The translations under genes and the position numbers were made by a program. Shown here piece after piece: positions 62,350-64,000 of a stretch of 64,000 bases of DNA. The notes under the pieces were generated by a model. It searched no databases, had not been told where the DNA came from, and saw nothing but the letters and a program-made list of their open reading frames with translations. Position 1 is the first letter of the stretch. Each line of letters opens with the position of its first letter. Source of the DNA: an uncultured Colwellia sp. Its GTDB lineage: Bacteria > Pseudomonadota > Gammaproteobacteria > Enterobacterales > Alteromonadaceae. Location: assembly GCA_913020705.1 (NCBI GenBank), contig CAJWBY010000002.1, forward strand, positions 1-64,000, read 5' to 3'.

Positions 62350-64000
62350 TCATACCGGCATTGCAATGACAAATTGAGTTGATTCGTCGATGGTACTCAG
62401 GCAAGTAACCTTACCATTCAAACTTTGTGTTACGAAATTATAGAGTATACTTAACCCCAAACCTGAGCCACTTTGTCGTTGAGTTGTATAAAAAGGTTCA
62501 AATATCTTGTCTATTTTCCCCACTTCAATACCACAGCCATTATCTTGAACGGTAAGCATTAAAGTATTATTTTGCATCTTAAAGCTGATCTTAATCTGGC
62601 CATTTACTATATCTTCAAAAGCATGGGTTAACGAATTATCAATTAAAATAGTCGCTATCTGTGCAATAGTTCCTGGGGATGTTAGTAGCGTTAAACTTTC
62701 ATCACCTGATAAAAATATTTTAATGTTTTTTTCATTAACTCTAGGAGAAAGCGTCGTAATAATATCATTCAAGTATTTAAAGAAATTAATCGTACGCTTT
62801 TCATCATTTGACTGGTCAACAGCTATCATTTGGAAATTTCTAACCAGTTCAGATGCTCGCTCTAGGTTTCGCAAAATTATTTCGCTACTGCCAATTAAAC
62901 TATTGCACTGATTAACAAATACTCTTCTATTAATTTTTCCGCTATCAACTGCTTTTTTAATGAGCAATGCACTATGTTCTAGATTACTAGCCCCTGTTAC
63001 GGCAATACCAATTGGTGTATTAATTTCATGAGCAACCCCTGCAACTAAATTACCCAATGCTGCCATTTTTTCAGACTCAACAAGTTGGTCTTGTGTGGAC
63101 TTTAATGATTCAAATGCGACGGCTAATTTCTTGTTAGTTTGACTTAGCTCTTGAGTACGTTTTTCTACTTTATCTTCTAATTCATCACGTGCCTTGCTTA
63201 ACTCAGCCTGCATATTTTTTAATTCAGAAATATCATCATATGTACCAACAATACCAATAACTTCATCAAAATCATTAATAATTGGACGCTTAGATGTACG
63301 TAACCAAATAGTATTTCCATTAGAATGTGTTTGAGGCTCTTCAGAGCCAATTAAATGCTCTCTTGATGCCATGGTATTAGCGTCGTCTGATCGATACAGT
63401 TCTGCTTGTTCAGGAAATAAATCAAAGTCAGTCACTCCAATAATTTCTGAGGGTGAATTCAAATGTGCGTCATTTGAAAAAGCTTTGTTACTTCCTAAAT
63501 AAACAGACTCTCTATTTTTCCAAAAAACTCGTTGTGGCATTAAGTTCAATACTGTTTGGAATGTGTTTATTTGCGTACTTTTTTGTCTATTAGTATGAGC
63601 GGAAGAAAAAGCATAATGAATAAATTGATAGAGCGGACTAGATTTTTGAATGATGCTATTAGATGTATCAGACTGATAACTAATGACCCCTATAAGCTCA
63701 TCACCCACATAAAAAGGTAATATGTAACAATTGCTTTCTTGAGAATCACTAAAATCTGTTTTGTTTAAGAAACTAACAATCACTTGGCTTTTACTTTGCC
63801 TAATTTCTTGTAATTTTTTGTTTAACAAACTAATAGTGTCAGGTTGGTTATTCTGATTTACATTAACAACTACACGTTGTTCATCTGACTCATTACCTTG
63901 AGTATTCAAACAGTAACTATTGTAATGCGATTTATTGTTTTGAACATCTTTGTAAACTACGGTAAAAATAAAAAATGGACTATTTAAAAGCCCTGTTAGC
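62350..64000 (-). CDS. PAS-domain sensor histidine kinase (5' end outside window)
   Basis: The obvious start would be TTG 63909, but the frame stays open to the window edge (LTGLLNSPFFIFTVVYKDVQ precedes it), so the gene probably begins further right. Visible parts are a ~100-residue N-terminal sensory-like region, PAS (NLMPQRVFWKNRESVYLGSNKAF to GIVGTYDDIS), a coiled coil (LSKARDELEDKVEKRTQELS), HisKA (LGNLVAGVAHEINTPIGIAV) and HATPase (N-box TILIDNSLTHAF, G1 DNGCGIE, G2 GSGLGLSILYNFV). The HEINTPIG type of H-box is common in marine kinases. No receiver is present in the visible part. Confidence 0.9.
   Translation of the reverse strand, partial: LTGLLNSPFFIFTVVYKDVQNNKSHYNSYCLNTQGNESDEQRVVVNVNQNNQPDTISLLNKKLQEIRQSKSQVIVSFLNKTDFSDSQESNCYILPFYVGDELIGVISYQSDTSNSIIQKSSPLYQFIHYAFSSAHTNRQKSTQINTFQTVLNLMPQRVFWKNRESVYLGSNKAFSNDAHLNSPSEIIGVTDFDLFPEQAELYRSDDANTMASREHLIGSEEPQTHSNGNTIWLRTSKRPIINDFDEVIGIVGTYDDISELKNMQAELSKARDELEDKVEKRTQELSQTNKKLAVAFESLKSTQDQLVESEKMAALGNLVAGVAHEINTPIGIAVTGASNLEHSALLIKKAVDSGKINRRVFVNQCNSLIGSSEIILRNLERASELVRNFQMIAVDQSNDEKRTINFFKYLNDIITTLSPRVNEKNIKIFLSGDESLTLLTSPGTIAQIATILIDNSLTHAFEDIVNGQIKISFKMQNNTLMLTVQDNGCGIEVGKIDKIFEPFYTTQRQSGSGLGLSILYNFVTQSLNGKVTCLSTIDESTQFVIAMPV

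Noticed and set aside
1..64000. CRISPR arrays, tRNA or rRNA genes, intact insertion sequences, riboswitches
   Set aside because: I saw no regularly spaced repeats other than the iterons, no cloverleaf or rRNA-like sequence, no transposase and no recognisable riboswitch core. Subtle or degenerate cases could be missed by eye.

Overview
The window is 64 kb of AT-rich DNA from a marine gammaproteobacterium. The protein families (DUF3859, DUF3718, DUF3565, DUF5329, RhtB, YdeP and YeiH types, many GGDEF/EAL and hybrid-kinase proteins) look like Alteromonadales, most likely the Colwellia/Thalassotalea group. That placement is inferred from protein style; no marker gene is present. I saw no rRNA, tRNA, ribosomal-protein gene, CRISPR array or intact insertion sequence.

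Layout. 1-10 kb: an in-frame chimera of thioredoxin reductase and an M1-peptidase C-terminal domain, then small accessory genes (LysE exporter, DinB, secreted esterase, ABC exporter, CAP protein, lipoprotein). 10-20 kb: a YdeP-type molybdoenzyme, a MalY/PatB-type C-S lyase, a membrane protein, and a three-gene signalling operon (CHASE kinase, CheY-like receiver, REC-GGDEF-EAL protein). 20-24 kb: a tightly overlapping three-gene operon (permuted NlpC/P60 protein, a diiron-oxidase/BtaA-like fusion, a GNAT protein) divergent from an XRE regulator. This is the best candidate for an undescribed pathway. 24-31 kb: a hybrid kinase coupled to a di-heme cytochrome peroxidase, small membrane and lipid-anchored proteins, and a YeiH transporter.

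31-38 kb is a complete replicon core: parA-parB-(double ribbon-helix-helix protein)-rep transcribed as one unit, ten same-direction iterons with a DnaA box just beyond rep, two palindromes flanking parA that look like parS, and a half-site pair shared between the origin and the parA promoter. Next to it lie a possible Tus-like gene and 1.7 kb of gene-free, strand-asymmetric AT-rich DNA. The window is therefore probably part of a large plasmid or chromid, or carries an integrated one.

38-47 kb is an efflux cassette: NtrC-type regulator, sensor kinase, a sigma-54 promoter, then HlyD adaptor, ABC ATPase and MacB/FtsX-type permease. It is decaying: the regulator has a frameshift and the adaptor an in-frame stop. 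A second, orphan ATPase has an altered signature motif, and a neighbouring hydrolase is broken by an 11-bp tandem duplication. 47-64 kb holds an AraC regulator, an SRPBCC/sterol-desaturase pair, an outer-membrane protein remnant, a 1215-residue hybrid kinase with two solute-binding domains tail-to-tail with a stand-alone solute-binding protein, cobalamin adenosyltransferase, a YjaB-like acetyltransferase, two more c-di-GMP proteins and a partial PAS histidine kinase running off the right edge.

Gene starts were moved inward where a signal peptide or ribosome binding site favoured it. All family calls come from motif recognition by eye.
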